Assembly: GCA_021800795.1 (NCBI GenBank)
Contig: JAJYYO010000005.1
Coordinates: 1 to 57,954 of the forward strand
Reading direction: 5' to 3'
Source of the DNA: Pseudomonadota bacterium
GTDB lineage: Bacteria; Pseudomonadota; Gammaproteobacteria; Burkholderiales; Gallionellaceae
DNA: 57,954 bases
Part shown: one piece after another, positions 17,847 through 26,836 of the stretch
Layout of the letters: every line of letters starts with the position of its first letter
How positions within the stretch are numbered: the stretch's first letter is position 1
The notes under the pieces: model-generated
Seen by the model: the letters and a program-made list of their open reading frames with translations, nothing else
Database searches by the model: none
Told to the model about the DNA's origin: nothing
Translations under genes and position numbers: made by a program

Positions 17847-19478
17847 ATGTCCGATAACCTGGTTACGCGCCTGAAAGAGCTCAACGAGATTGGCATCGCG
17901 CTGTCGCAGCAGCACGAAATCAACAATCTGCTCGAAACCATTCTGGAAGCGGCCAAACGCATTACCCATGCCGATGCCGGCACGTTATATCTGCTGGACC
18001 CCGAGCGTCGGGCGTTGCGGTTTGAGATTGTGCGCACCGATACACTGGGCATTGCGATGGGCGGCATGCACGGCGTGCCGATCGAATATTATCCGGTGCA
18101 GCTGTACGATCAGCAAGGCCGCCCCAATCACTCGATGGTGGTGAGTCATGCGGCGCTGAGCGGTGAGACGGTGAATATTCCCGATGCTTATGCGGCACAA
18201 GGCTATGATTTTTCCGGCACCAAGAACTTCGATGCCAAGCACGGCTACCACTCAAGTTCTTTTCTGGCCGTGCCGATGTCGAATCACGAGGGCGAGCTGA
18301 TAGGCGTCTTGCAACTCATCAACGCGCAAGACCGCGATTCCGGGAAAAAGGTGCCGTTTTCGCGTGACGACCAGCAACTGGTCGAGTCGCTTGCCTCCCA
18401 GGCGGCGATGGCCTTGACCAACCGTCGTCTGATCGTGCAACTGGAGGAATTGTTCGAGTCCTTCATCCAGCTCATCAATACCGCGATCGACGACAAATCA
18501 CCTCACACCGGCGGGCATTGCGAGCGGGTTCCCGAGTTGACCATGTTGCTGGCCGATGCTGTCACCCGTACCCGCCACGGGCCGCTCAAGGATTTTGTGA
18601 TGACGGAAGAGGACCGTTACGAACTGAAGATCGCCGGGCTGTTGCATGACTGCGGAAAAATTACCACGCCGGTGCATGTGGTGGACAAACCGACCAAACT
18701 GCACACGCTGTTTGACCGTATCGATCTGCTCGATACCCGTTTTGAGGTATTAAAACGCGATGCGGAGATCGAAATGCTCAGAAAGACAGGATTGAGGAGC
18801 GAGGATGGAGGATTGAGTGCAGAGGCTCAAGCTGAATACGAGGCGCGCATCAGACAGCTCGATGACGACCGCGAGTTTTTACGGCACTGTAATGTGGGTG
18901 TTGAAAAAATGCCGGAAGCCGCGCTGCTGCGCCTGGCGCAAATTGCAGAATATCAGTGGTGCGACAACAAAGGACGGAACAGCGATACGAAAAATTTTCT
19001 GAGTGAAGATGAACTCGATAATCTTTCCATACGTTCCGGCACCTTGACTGCAAAAGAGCGCGGGATTATCAATCACCATATCGACGTCACCATTCAGATG
19101 CTCGAATCGCTGCCCTGGCCGAAACACCTGAAAAACGTCCCGGAATATGCGGGCGGGCATCATGAACGCGTCGATGGGAAAGGCTACCCGCGCGGCCTGA
19201 CCCGGGAGCAGATGTCGTTGCAGGCCAGAGTCATGGGCATAGCCGACATATTCGAGGCGCTGACCGCAAAGGACAGACCCTACAAGACAGGCAAGACCTT
19301 ATCCGAGTCGCTGGCTATACTGGGAAAGTTCAAGCTGGGCGGCCATATCGACCCCGATCTGTTCGACGTGTTTATCCGGGAAAAAGTTTATCTCGACTAT
19401 GCCAGGCTTTTTCTCTCGCCCGAACAGATCGATGAAGTGGATCTGAACAAAATACCCGGCGTAAATCCAGAGGCATAA
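17847..19478 (+). CDS. GAF-HD-GYP cyclic-di-GMP phosphodiesterase
   Basis: 543 residues. The N-terminal GAF domain (about 20-190) is followed by an HD-GYP domain with HTGGHCERV, LLHDCGKITTP (about 266), the paired histidines NHHIDVT (about 412) and HHERVDGKGYP (about 438). All the metal and GYP residues needed to hydrolyse c-di-GMP are present. It follows the GAF-GspE ATPase gene, so the two may respond to the same ligand. A stretch of about 30 residues before the second His motif (around 310-325, encoded at 18787-18817) contains the direct repeat AGGATTGAG twice and looks like a small in-frame insertion of repeat DNA. Confidence 0.93.
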   Translation: MSDNLVTRLKELNEIGIALSQQHEINNLLETILEAAKRITHADAGTLYLLDPERRALRFEIVRTDTLGIAMGGMHGVPIEYYPVQLYDQQGRPNHSMVVSHAALSGETVNIPDAYAAQGYDFSGTKNFDAKHGYHSSSFLAVPMSNHEGELIGVLQLINAQDRDSGKKVPFSRDDQQLVESLASQAAMALTNRRLIVQLEELFESFIQLINTAIDDKSPHTGGHCERVPELTMLLADAVTRTRHGPLKDFVMTEEDRYELKIAGLLHDCGKITTPVHVVDKPTKLHTLFDRIDLLDTRFEVLKRDAEIEMLRKTGLRSEDGGLSAEAQAEYEARIRQLDDDREFLRHCNVGVEKMPEAALLRLAQIAEYQWCDNKGRNSDTKNFLSEDELDNLSIRSGTLTAKERGIINHHIDVTIQMLESLPWPKHLKNVPEYAGGHHERVDGKGYPRGLTREQMSLQARVMGIADIFEALTAKDRPYKTGKTLSESLAILGKFKLGGHIDPDLFDVFIREKVYLDYARLFLSPEQIDEVDLNKIPGVNPEA

Positions 19479-19793
19479 CCGCATGCACCGCTCGCGGTTG
19501 ATCGTCGCATTGACCCGGATGAAAATGATGCCATACGCGGTGACCCGACGTTCAGGATGGCTGAGCAGGTTTGCCGTTACGTCTGGAAATCCTGTTGCTT
19601 TTGTGCCATGATCCACACGTTTCCCAAGTTGTTTTGGAGTGTCAGCAAGGCATGCGTCACGACACTCATTCGAATACGATATTTATCTTAAAATCATATT
19701 GTTATATTGTTTTAACGGGTGTTTTCAGACCCCTTGGCTTCAGCTGTTTGTTTCAACTGCCGAACTTATAACCCCTTATGAAAGGACGCTCCA
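19479..19793. other. Spacer of 315 bases, probable promoter region of the NYN gene
   Basis: No convincing gene. The first half is GC-rich and featureless. From about 19670 it becomes AT-rich with TATATT-like -10 elements (near 19700), a likely start region for the NYN gene, though no clear -35 box was found. Confidence 0.4.
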
Positions 19794-20612
19794 ATGGCAG
19801 CTCAATCTGAAATCACCAACATGGCGCTGTTCTGCGATTTCGAAAACGTGGCGCTGGGCGTGCGCGACGCCAAGTATGCGCAGTTCGACATCAAAAAGGT
19901 GCTGGAACGGCTGCTGCTCAAGGGCAGCATCGTAGTCAAGAAGGCCTATTGCGACTGGGAGCGCTACAAGGAATTCAAGGCGACCATGCATGAAGCGGCC
20001 TTCGAGCTGATCGAGATTCCGCATGTGAGGCAAAGCGGCAAGAACTCGGCCGACATCCGCATGGTTGTGGATGCGCTGGATCTTTGCTACACCAAAGCGC
20101 ACATGGACACCTTCGTCATCATCAGCGGCGACTCTGACTTTTCGCCGCTGGTCTCCAAACTGCGCGAAAACAACAAGTATGTGATCGGCATCGGCGTGAA
20201 GGATTCCACCTCGGACTTGCTCAGCGCCAACTGCGACGAATTCATTTTTTATGACGATCTGGTTCGCGAACAGGAAGCGAAACAGCAGCGCGCCGAGAAA
20301 AAAGCTCCCGCCAAAGCGGGCAAGGCCAAGCCGCAAGCCGCAAAAAACGAGGACGACAAGCGTCAGGAAGCGCTGGATTTCATCGTGGAAACTGTCGAGG
20401 CGCTGATCGCCGAGCGCGGTTCGGATGAAAAAATCTGGGGCTCCATGGTCAAGACGACCATGCAGCGCCGCAAGCCGGGCTTTACCGAATCCTCCTACGG
20501 CTACCGCTCGTTCAAGGAACTGGTCGAAGACGCACAACGGCACAAGCTGCTGGTGGTGGTGCGTGACGAAAAATCGGGCCAGTACACCATACGCCTGTCG
20601 GCGGCGGAATAG
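19794..20612 (+). CDS. NYN-domain RNase-like protein with C-terminal OST-HTH/LOTUS domain
   Basis: 272 residues. The NYN (LabA/DUF88, PIN-like) domain spans about 8-155, with the acidic residues CDFENV (N-terminus), SADIRMVVDAL and SGDSDFSPLV placed as in metal-dependent RNases of this fold. A charged Ala/Lys linker (about 160-190) leads to an OST-HTH/LOTUS domain (about 188-268, WGSMVKTTMQRRKPGF) that binds RNA, reported to prefer G-rich or G4 RNA. The start has AAAGGA seven bases upstream. It probably degrades or binds structured RNA. The target is unknown. Confidence 0.9.
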   Translation: MAAQSEITNMALFCDFENVALGVRDAKYAQFDIKKVLERLLLKGSIVVKKAYCDWERYKEFKATMHEAAFELIEIPHVRQSGKNSADIRMVVDALDLCYTKAHMDTFVIISGDSDFSPLVSKLRENNKYVIGIGVKDSTSDLLSANCDEFIFYDDLVREQEAKQQRAEKKAPAKAGKAKPQAAKNEDDKRQEALDFIVETVEALIAERGSDEKIWGSMVKTTMQRRKPGFTESSYGYRSFKELVEDAQRHKLLVVVRDEKSGQYTIRLSAAE

Positions 20613-20650
20613 TCTTCACCCGAAGGTTGCAGCAGGTCTTGCTGAAGACT
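20611..20650. repeat. Inverted repeat after the NYN gene
   Basis: AGTCTTCA (20611-20618) pairs with TGAAGACT (20643-20650), and inside it CAGCA/TGCTG can also pair. It begins within the NYN stop codon. No U-run follows, so termination is doubtful. It may be an mRNA 3'-end structure. Confidence 0.4.
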
Positions 20651-20696
20651 ATCCGTTGAACCGTCACCTCGCAAACATGAATCATAGGGAGTGAGA

Positions 20697-22403
20697 ATGC
20701 ATCGTCGAATAGTCCTGTTGGCAGCCATGGCCGTCTCGCACCCTGCGCTAGCCGCTCCTGAGACACCCAAGGCTGCCACGGCAATTGAACATGTCATCGT
20801 GATTATCGGCGAAAACCGCTCCTTCGATAATCTGTTCGCCACCTACCGGCCAAAAAAAGGCCAGACGATCGCCAATTTGCGCTCACTGGGCATCGTGAAA
20901 GCAAACGGACAGCCCGGCGCAAACTTTCATCTGGCCGGACAACATTTGGCGCTGAGCAGCGGCGAGTATTCACCGGCCCCGCGAATCACCGGAACCTACG
21001 AAGCCTTGCCGCAGCCCTATGCACCGGGCGCATTCGGCCAGCGCCGCGACATACCCGATGCGCGTTTTCCGTCCGATCTGCCGAACGGCCCCTTCCAGAT
21101 TTCAAAATATGTCGCCTACGGCGCGCATACCGGCGATCCCGTGCACCGTTTCTTCCAGATGTGGCAGCAACTGGATGGCGGGAAAAATGACTTGTTCGTC
21201 TGGACTGCTCAAACGGTTGGCATGGGCCCCTCCAATGGCAAGACGCCGATTGCCGCCGGCAACACCTATCAGGGCGCAGTGACCATGGGTTTTTACAACA
21301 TGGCGACGGGGGATGCGCCTTATTTGCGCGAGCTGGCCGACGAATATGCGATAGCCGACAATTACCACCAGTCCGTGCTGGGGGGAACCACGGGAAATTA
21401 CCTGGCCCTGACCACGGGGGACGTGTCTTTTTACACCAGGGAGGGCAAGGCGGCTCAGCCGCCGGTCAAACTGATCGAGAATCCCGATGCGCAGCCGGGG
21501 ACCAATAACTGGTATACCGAAGACGGTTACAAAGGCGGGAGCTATGTGAACTGCTACGATATGAATAGCCCTGGTGTCAAAGGGATACATCAATTCTTAA
21601 AGCGCCTGCCTTATCGCGCCTTCCGGGATGGCAATTGCGATCCTGACACCTATTACATGGTCAACAACATGGAGCCGTCTTTCTCCCCGACGGGAGAACC
21701 GCTGAAGCCGGACGACGACAAGCTGCCGCCGCAGATCATTCCGTCGATAGGCGATGCATTGACGGCCCGCGGCGTATCCTGGCGCTGGTACAGCGGCGGG
21801 CGCAACGACGGCAAATATGTGGATAAGGAGTATTGCGCCATGTGCGATACCCATCTGTATTTCCCCTCCATCATGCTGGGAGCGGGCCGCGCCAATCTGC
21901 ACGACTTGTGGGCGTTCTATCTGGATGCAGAAAAAAAGGAAACCTATTTCCCTGCCGTATCAATCATAGCGCCTTACGACAGCGTGTCCGGACACCCGGG
22001 ATATGCCATGGAGCCGGGCTTTGACGAGTTGTTGCGGGGTATCGTGAACAAGGTAAAACAAAACCCTGAGTTATGGAAGAAGACGGCCATTTTCGTCACC
22101 TTCGACGAGAGCGGCGGTTATTACGATTCAGGGTACACGCAATTCATCGATTTCTTCGGCGACGGTCCGCGCGTGCCGCTGCTGGTCATTTCTCCGCTTG
22201 CCAAGAATGGCTATGTCGACCATACCTATTACGATCATGCCTCTATACTCAAATTTATCGAGCGCAACTGGGGGATGCCGCCGTTATCTCCCCGCAGCCG
22301 CGACAACTTGCCGAATCCGCTGCATGACAGGAATTCTCCGTATGTGCCAAAAAATCGTCCGGCGATCGGCGATCTGATGAACCTGTTCAAGGATGACAAA
22401 TAA
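20697..22403 (+). CDS. Secreted phosphoesterase (phospholipase C / AcpA-type acid phosphatase)
   Basis: 568 residues. The first about 19 residues are a signal peptide (HRRIVLLAAMAVSHPALA), so the enzyme acts in the periplasm or outside. PF04185 family motifs: IGENRSFDNLFATY, GGTTGNYLALTTGD, TFDESGGYYDSGYTQ and DHASILKFIERNW. These match bacterial phospholipase C and Francisella AcpA-type acid phosphatases, whose metal centre uses the early Glu-Asn and the late Asp/His residues. The start is ATG 20697 with AGGGA six bases before it, rather than GTG at 20691. It would release phosphate from phosphomonoesters or phospholipids. The substrate is undetermined. Confidence 0.9.
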   Translation: MHRRIVLLAAMAVSHPALAAPETPKAATAIEHVIVIIGENRSFDNLFATYRPKKGQTIANLRSLGIVKANGQPGANFHLAGQHLALSSGEYSPAPRITGTYEALPQPYAPGAFGQRRDIPDARFPSDLPNGPFQISKYVAYGAHTGDPVHRFFQMWQQLDGGKNDLFVWTAQTVGMGPSNGKTPIAAGNTYQGAVTMGFYNMATGDAPYLRELADEYAIADNYHQSVLGGTTGNYLALTTGDVSFYTREGKAAQPPVKLIENPDAQPGTNNWYTEDGYKGGSYVNCYDMNSPGVKGIHQFLKRLPYRAFRDGNCDPDTYYMVNNMEPSFSPTGEPLKPDDDKLPPQIIPSIGDALTARGVSWRWYSGGRNDGKYVDKEYCAMCDTHLYFPSIMLGAGRANLHDLWAFYLDAEKKETYFPAVSIIAPYDSVSGHPGYAMEPGFDELLRGIVNKVKQNPELWKKTAIFVTFDESGGYYDSGYTQFIDFFGDGPRVPLLVISPLAKNGYVDHTYYDHASILKFIERNWGMPPLSPRSRDNLPNPLHDRNSPYVPKNRPAIGDLMNLFKDDK

Positions 22404-22454
22404 AAACTGCATAACAAAATCAGCCGGCGCAATGGGCTGGCGGTTTATCCGGCT

Positions 22455-24350
22455 TCAGGCCGCATGACAGACGTTTGGGCAGGCCACCGCGGCTTGCCGG
22501 CGTGTTTGACCTGGGTTCATCAGCGATTCAAATTGCTCGATCGGCACGGGCTTGCCAAACAAATAACCCTGATAATGGATGCAGCCCTTATTCAGCAGGG
22601 TCAGGCGCTGTTCTTCCGTTTCCACCCCCTCGGCAATGACATCCAGATCAAGACCGTGAGCCATGGCGATGATGGTGCCCACAATCGCCTTGTCGCTGTT
22701 GTCGGTTGCCAGATCCTGCACGAATGACTGGTCGATTTTGAGTTGATCGAGCGGCAGCCGCTTGAGATATTGCAGGGACGAATACCCGGTTCCGAAATCG
22801 TCCAGCGAGAACAATACCCCGATTTTTTTCAGTGCATTCATGGTTGTAATGGTCTCCTCGATATTCTCCAGCAACAGACTCTCGGTCAGCTCCAGCTTGA
22901 GCAGCTTCGGATCGATGGCATGACGCAACACGGCGGCGTGTACCTGGGACACGAAATCAGTCTGACGAAATTGCTTCGCGCTCACGTTCACCGCCAGAGT
23001 GAGATTGCGGGTGTTGGCGTTTTGTTGCCATGCCTTGAGTTGGGTACATGCCGTTTCCAACACCCAAAATCCTATTTTCAGAATCAGCCCGGTTTCTTCA
23101 GCCAGCGGAATAAATTGCGCGGGCGACACCAGACCGCGTTGAGGATGTATCCAGCGGAGCAGCGCCTCCGCACCCTGAATGCGGCGCAAACTATCCATCT
23201 GCATTTGGTAATGCAACTGAAATTGTTGCGCTTCGATGGCGATGCGCAATTCACCTTCCAGTTTTGCGCGGGCAGTGATGGTTTCCTGCATCTGCGGATT
23301 GAAAAATTGCAGCGTGTTGCGACCGGATTTTTTGGCCTGATACATGGCGATGTCCGCCTGTTTCAAAAGGTCTTCCATGCCGCGCTCATGATTTCCGAAC
23401 AGCGTGATGCCGATACTGGGCGTGCTCTGATATTCGTGCATATCAAGCTGGTAAGGTTTGCCGAGAGAAGCCAGAATCTTGTCGCCTATCGCCTCTGTCT
23501 GGGCAGCCGCTTCACCCGCCTGCCCGCTCAGATTTTCCAGCATCACCACAAACTCATCTCCACCCAGACGCGCCACGGTGTCTCCCTCGCGTACACAAGA
23601 AGTCAGTCGCAGTGCTACTTGCTGCAACAGCAGGTCTCCCATGCGATGACCCAGTGTGTCGTTCAGGGTCTTGAAATTGTCGAGATCGATAAACAGCAGC
23701 GCGCCTTCCTTGTTGTTCCGTGCGCCGGCCGTTAATGCATGGCTCAGCCTGTCCTGCAACAGGCGGCGGTTGGGCAAATGAGTGAGCGTGTCGTAAAAGG
23801 CCAGATCGTGAATTTCCGCCTCGGAAATTTTACGGCGGGTGATGTCGGAGAAGATACCTACGTAATTGACGAGTTGACCGCCCGCGCCAAAAATGGGGGT
23901 GATGGTCAGCTGTTCAGGGTATATTTCGCCGTTCTTGCGTTTGTTCCAGATTTCTCCGTGCCAGCTTTTTTTGCCTTTAATCGTCTCCCACATCTGACGG
24001 TAAAACGATTCGTCATGGCGAGTTGATTTCAGTATGGCAGGCGTTTTTCCCGCTACGTCCGCGCTGGTGTAGCCGGTTATTTCCGTGAACGCACGGTTCA
24101 CTTTAAGGATATTTTGCTCGGCGTCGGTAATCACGACGCCATCGCGGGATTCGAATGTGACAGAGGCAATGGCCTGTTCGCTGTGTATTTTCTTTTGCAG
24201 CGCAGCGTTGCGCGCCAGCGTGTAGAGCCAGAACAGGGCAAGCGCCGCAATCAGTCCAAACAGGATTTCCGCCAGCATCGCGGTCAGCAGCAGCGCAGCG
24301 AGCAACTGAAAGCTGATGGTGCGGCGATCGATCCAGTACAAAACACGCAT
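22455..24350 (-). CDS. Membrane PAS-GGDEF-EAL protein
   Basis: 631 residues. Two N-terminal membrane segments (about 10-50), a PAS domain with PAC (about 60-180), GGDEF with intact RLGGDEFVV (about 262) and EAL with GAEALLRW (about 396) and DDFGTGYSSL. Both catalytic sets appear complete, so it could make or break c-di-GMP. The ATG at 24350 has GGAG nine bases upstream. A TTG start 33 bases further up lies in the octamer repeat and is unlikely. An array of 14 octamers ends 15 bases before the ATG, putting expression under possible copy-number control. The protein is closely related to the one at 39634-42009. Confidence 0.92.
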   Translation of the reverse strand: MRVLYWIDRRTISFQLLAALLLTAMLAEILFGLIAALALFWLYTLARNAALQKKIHSEQAIASVTFESRDGVVITDAEQNILKVNRAFTEITGYTSADVAGKTPAILKSTRHDESFYRQMWETIKGKKSWHGEIWNKRKNGEIYPEQLTITPIFGAGGQLVNYVGIFSDITRRKISEAEIHDLAFYDTLTHLPNRRLLQDRLSHALTAGARNNKEGALLFIDLDNFKTLNDTLGHRMGDLLLQQVALRLTSCVREGDTVARLGGDEFVVMLENLSGQAGEAAAQTEAIGDKILASLGKPYQLDMHEYQSTPSIGITLFGNHERGMEDLLKQADIAMYQAKKSGRNTLQFFNPQMQETITARAKLEGELRIAIEAQQFQLHYQMQMDSLRRIQGAEALLRWIHPQRGLVSPAQFIPLAEETGLILKIGFWVLETACTQLKAWQQNANTRNLTLAVNVSAKQFRQTDFVSQVHAAVLRHAIDPKLLKLELTESLLLENIEETITTMNALKKIGVLFSLDDFGTGYSSLQYLKRLPLDQLKIDQSFVQDLATDNSDKAIVGTIIAMAHGLDLDVIAEGVETEEQRLTLLNKGCIHYQGYLFGKPVPIEQFESLMNPGQTRRQAAVACPNVCHAA

Positions 24351-24365
24351 GAGGCGAGGCTCCGG

Positions 24366-24477
24366 AATTAGGCAATTAGGCAATTAGGCAATTAGGCAAT
24401 TAGGCAATTAGGCAATTAGGCAATTAGGCAATTAGGCAATTAGGCAATTAGGCAATTAGGCAATTAGGCAATTAGGC
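24366..24477. repeat. Tandem array: 14 perfect copies of AATTAGGC
   Basis: 112 bases made of exactly 14 identical 8-bp units, directly upstream of the PAS-GGDEF-EAL start codon. Each reading frame of the array meets TAA every 24 bases on the coding strand, so it is untranslated. Identical units indicate active or recent slippage. Copy-number change would alter the leader length and not the protein frame. Confidence 0.95.
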
Positions 24478-24487
24478 TGTGAAAAAC

Positions 24488-24493
24488 AGTATA
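24488..24493 (-). promoter_or_regulatory. Candidate -10 box for the PAS-GGDEF-EAL gene
   Basis: TATACT on the minus strand lies just upstream of the octamer array, in an AT-rich stretch. No good -35 is at the standard distance. If used, the whole array would be the 5' untranslated leader. Confidence 0.3.
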
Positions 24494-24653
24494 CCTAGTT
24501 TATTTTTAAACGGGGAGAAGTTTTTCAAAAATTTTCCATATTTCGGCTCAACGGAAAATTATCGTAAGGGGATGATAAGGCGGATTTTTGAGCTCGCGCG
24601 CGCTCCGCACTACAAACGACCGCTGTTTGAATTGTGACACATGGAGGACGGCG

Positions 24654-25829
24654 CTACGCGCATTCAATACCGAAGCCGGCTACCTTGTTGCGTCCGGTTT
24701 TTTTGGCCGTATAAAGTGCGTTGTCGGCTTCTATCAAAATATCCTTCAGATCTCGCGTGACATTGGATGAACAGAGCGAGAAACCGATGCTTACCGTAAC
24801 AGACAGTTCACCGCATTCCGTTGAAAACGGCGCTGAAGCGATGGCCGCACGCAAGGATTCCGCCAGCATCAGCGCGCCCGACATGTCGGTATCGGGTGCA
24901 ATCACGCAAAACTCCTCCCCGCCGTAGCGCCCCAGCACATCCTGTCCACGCAGCCGTTCCAGCAGCCGACCGGCAACTTTACGCAACACTTCATCTCCCG
25001 TCGGATGGCCGCAGGTATCGTTGATGCGTTTGAAGTAATCCACATCGATCATCAGCAATGCCAGCGGCAAACCGCTGCGCCGCGCCAGCGCATGCTCGGC
25101 GTGTTCCATCAGGGCGCGCCGGTTGGAAACCTGGGTGAGGCTGTCAGTCATCGCCAGCGACATGATTTCACGATCCGAGCGTTCCTTGACCATCAGCACG
25201 AAGCCGATCGAGCCCAGCAGCGACGCCGCCATGACGGCAATAAAGGCCATGAGCTGAACGGGTTGCAGTGCTACGCTATTCGTGACTTGAGCGAACTCAC
25301 CGTGACCGGTCAGTGCCGTCAATGCACGCAAACCCATCACCAGCATGAGCATGACGACTCCGCCGAACAGCAGCCGCCATGCCCGCCCGTCGCGAGTATT
25401 CTTATCGGACAACAGGGCGCGTGCGATGAGCTGCAACTGAAAAATGAAAATCAGGCTGCCCCAGATAAAGCGGCCGCGTATGTCACCTACCAGAACGAAC
25501 GCCGTCGCCAGCGCCACTGCCACCGGCGCAAAATACTGCCAGTTCGGCGCTCGCCGTTGCTGAAATTCACAGATCGCCGCCAATATCATCGCATACGAAG
25601 CTGCCTGGAATCCGTGTGCGAAGACTATCGTGATAAAGTCAGGAAAACTCCCGCGAGAATCGGCTATTATCCAGACCAGAGCTTCCAGCAGAATCGCTGC
25701 CGCCCACTTTTCCATGCCATCCCGTCTTTTATTGCCCACCTGTCCGTAAACGGCGACGAGCAGACACAATACCAGCAAGGCATCGGTCAGGATCAGCGAA
25801 AACAACAGGGTGCGCGGGTCGAGGTTCAT
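24654..25829 (-). CDS. Membrane diguanylate cyclase (GGDEF)
   Basis: 391 residues. About six or seven hydrophobic segments fill residues 5-215, forming a membrane sensor of unknown ligand. The C-terminal GGDEF domain (about 225-388) carries the active-site RYGGEEFCVIAPD, and the region upstream (AMTDSLTQVSNRRAL) is the usual domain start. An inhibitory RxxD site is not obvious in front of GGEEF. It should make c-di-GMP from two GTP. It is on the same strand as, and upstream of, the PAS-GGDEF-EAL gene, but a 300-base spacer with the octamer array separates them. Confidence 0.92.
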   Translation of the reverse strand: MNLDPRTLLFSLILTDALLVLCLLVAVYGQVGNKRRDGMEKWAAAILLEALVWIIADSRGSFPDFITIVFAHGFQAASYAMILAAICEFQQRRAPNWQYFAPVAVALATAFVLVGDIRGRFIWGSLIFIFQLQLIARALLSDKNTRDGRAWRLLFGGVVMLMLVMGLRALTALTGHGEFAQVTNSVALQPVQLMAFIAVMAASLLGSIGFVLMVKERSDREIMSLAMTDSLTQVSNRRALMEHAEHALARRSGLPLALLMIDVDYFKRINDTCGHPTGDEVLRKVAGRLLERLRGQDVLGRYGGEEFCVIAPDTDMSGALMLAESLRAAIASAPFSTECGELSVTVSIGFSLCSSNVTRDLKDILIEADNALYTAKKTGRNKVAGFGIECA

Positions 25830-26113
25830 GTTGTTGCAAAAAATTGGCAGGGAACCGGCCGCTTTAATTATTAAAAATTGGATTTCCGCTTACGCGGTAA
25901 CACAGTTTATCTGTTAATCGGCGAATAGCATATGCGCTTCGCGAGTTTTTCAGGCCGCCTTTCCCGCCCTGCACATGCATCAACACTTAACGATGACCAT
26001 GAAAAATCAAATCACAAATCGCCCTTCCTCATCAATTTCCGCCGAATCAACGAGTGCTTGCACCGGGGCGTTGCGCACTCTGCCGCCTTGTGAATCCCGT
26101 CAGGAAAAAAATC
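25830..26113. other. Divergent spacer between the diguanylate cyclase and SpeE-like genes
   Basis: 284 bases, AT-rich near 25860-25920. It must hold promoters for both directions. I see no RNA gene or operator that stands out. Confidence 0.4.
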
Positions 26114-26788
26114 ATGATCCCCTATAAACTGATCGATACCGCATCCTGGACGGGCGCCACGCTGCGTTTATACCAGCGCGGCGACGAGTTCTCCATCCGC
26201 GTCGATAAAGCGGGCGAACTGATGAACAGCCGCGCCCATCACTCGGAAGATGTGCTGGCTGAACTGGCATGCAAGATGATTGCCGGACGGGAAGCGCCTC
26301 GCCTGCTGGTAGGGGGACTCGGTATGGGTTTTACTTTGGCGGCGGTGTTATCCCATACGGGGCCGGAAGCGCGGGTAACGGTGTCCGAGTTGATTCCTGC
26401 GGTCGTGCGCTGGAACCGGGATTACATGGGTAGTCTTGCCGGATTTCCGCTGGATGACCGGCGCGTTCAGGTGCTTGAACACGATGTCGGTCTGGTAATG
26501 CAGGAGCATAAAAACTTCGATGCCATCATGCTGGATGTAGACAACGGGCCGAGCTCATTCACCCATGATGACAACGATGCGCTGTACAACTTGCGCGGGC
26601 TGAGCATGGCCTTTAATGCGCTCAAGCCGGGCGGTGTGCTCACCGTCTGGTCGGCTACCTCCGACCCCGCATTTACCCGGCGTATGGTGAAGGCGGGTTT
26701 TGAGGTGACGCAGCAGCGTGCAGGCTCGCACACAGCCCGCCGTGGCAATCGTCACACCATCTGGATCGGTGTCCGGCCCGGCGGCTGA
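26114..26788 (+). CDS. Spermidine synthase-like (SpeE fold) protein
   Basis: 224 residues. Rossmann methyltransferase-like fold with the glycine loop VGGLGMGFTLAAVL (about 64-77), acidic strand end TVSELIPAVVRW (about 90) and AIMLDVDNGPSSFT (about 140). The last replaces the typical Asp-Asp active site of aminopropyltransferases. Such stand-alone SpeE-like proteins are common and mostly uncharacterised. No partner SpeD is present here, so polyamine synthesis is doubtful. The start ATG at 26114 has AGGAAA upstream. The frame extends to 26054 without support. Confidence 0.75.
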   Translation: MIPYKLIDTASWTGATLRLYQRGDEFSIRVDKAGELMNSRAHHSEDVLAELACKMIAGREAPRLLVGGLGMGFTLAAVLSHTGPEARVTVSELIPAVVRWNRDYMGSLAGFPLDDRRVQVLEHDVGLVMQEHKNFDAIMLDVDNGPSSFTHDDNDALYNLRGLSMAFNALKPGGVLTVWSATSDPAFTRRMVKAGFEVTQQRAGSHTARRGNRHTIWIGVRPGG

Positions 26789-26836
26789 CTGAGCCGGGTG
26801 ACCATATTCTGACAGCCTTACGAACTCGACAGAATG

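Noticed and set aside
22404..22454. Possible terminator after the phosphoesterase gene
   Set aside because: Only a 5-bp stem (CAGCC/GGCTG) with a GC-rich tail and no U-run; not good enough to call.
22743..23735. 330-codon plus-strand frame inside the first GGDEF-EAL gene
   Set aside because: Antisense shadow; it has the same pattern as the antisense frame over the second GGDEF-EAL gene, as expected from paralogous coding strands.
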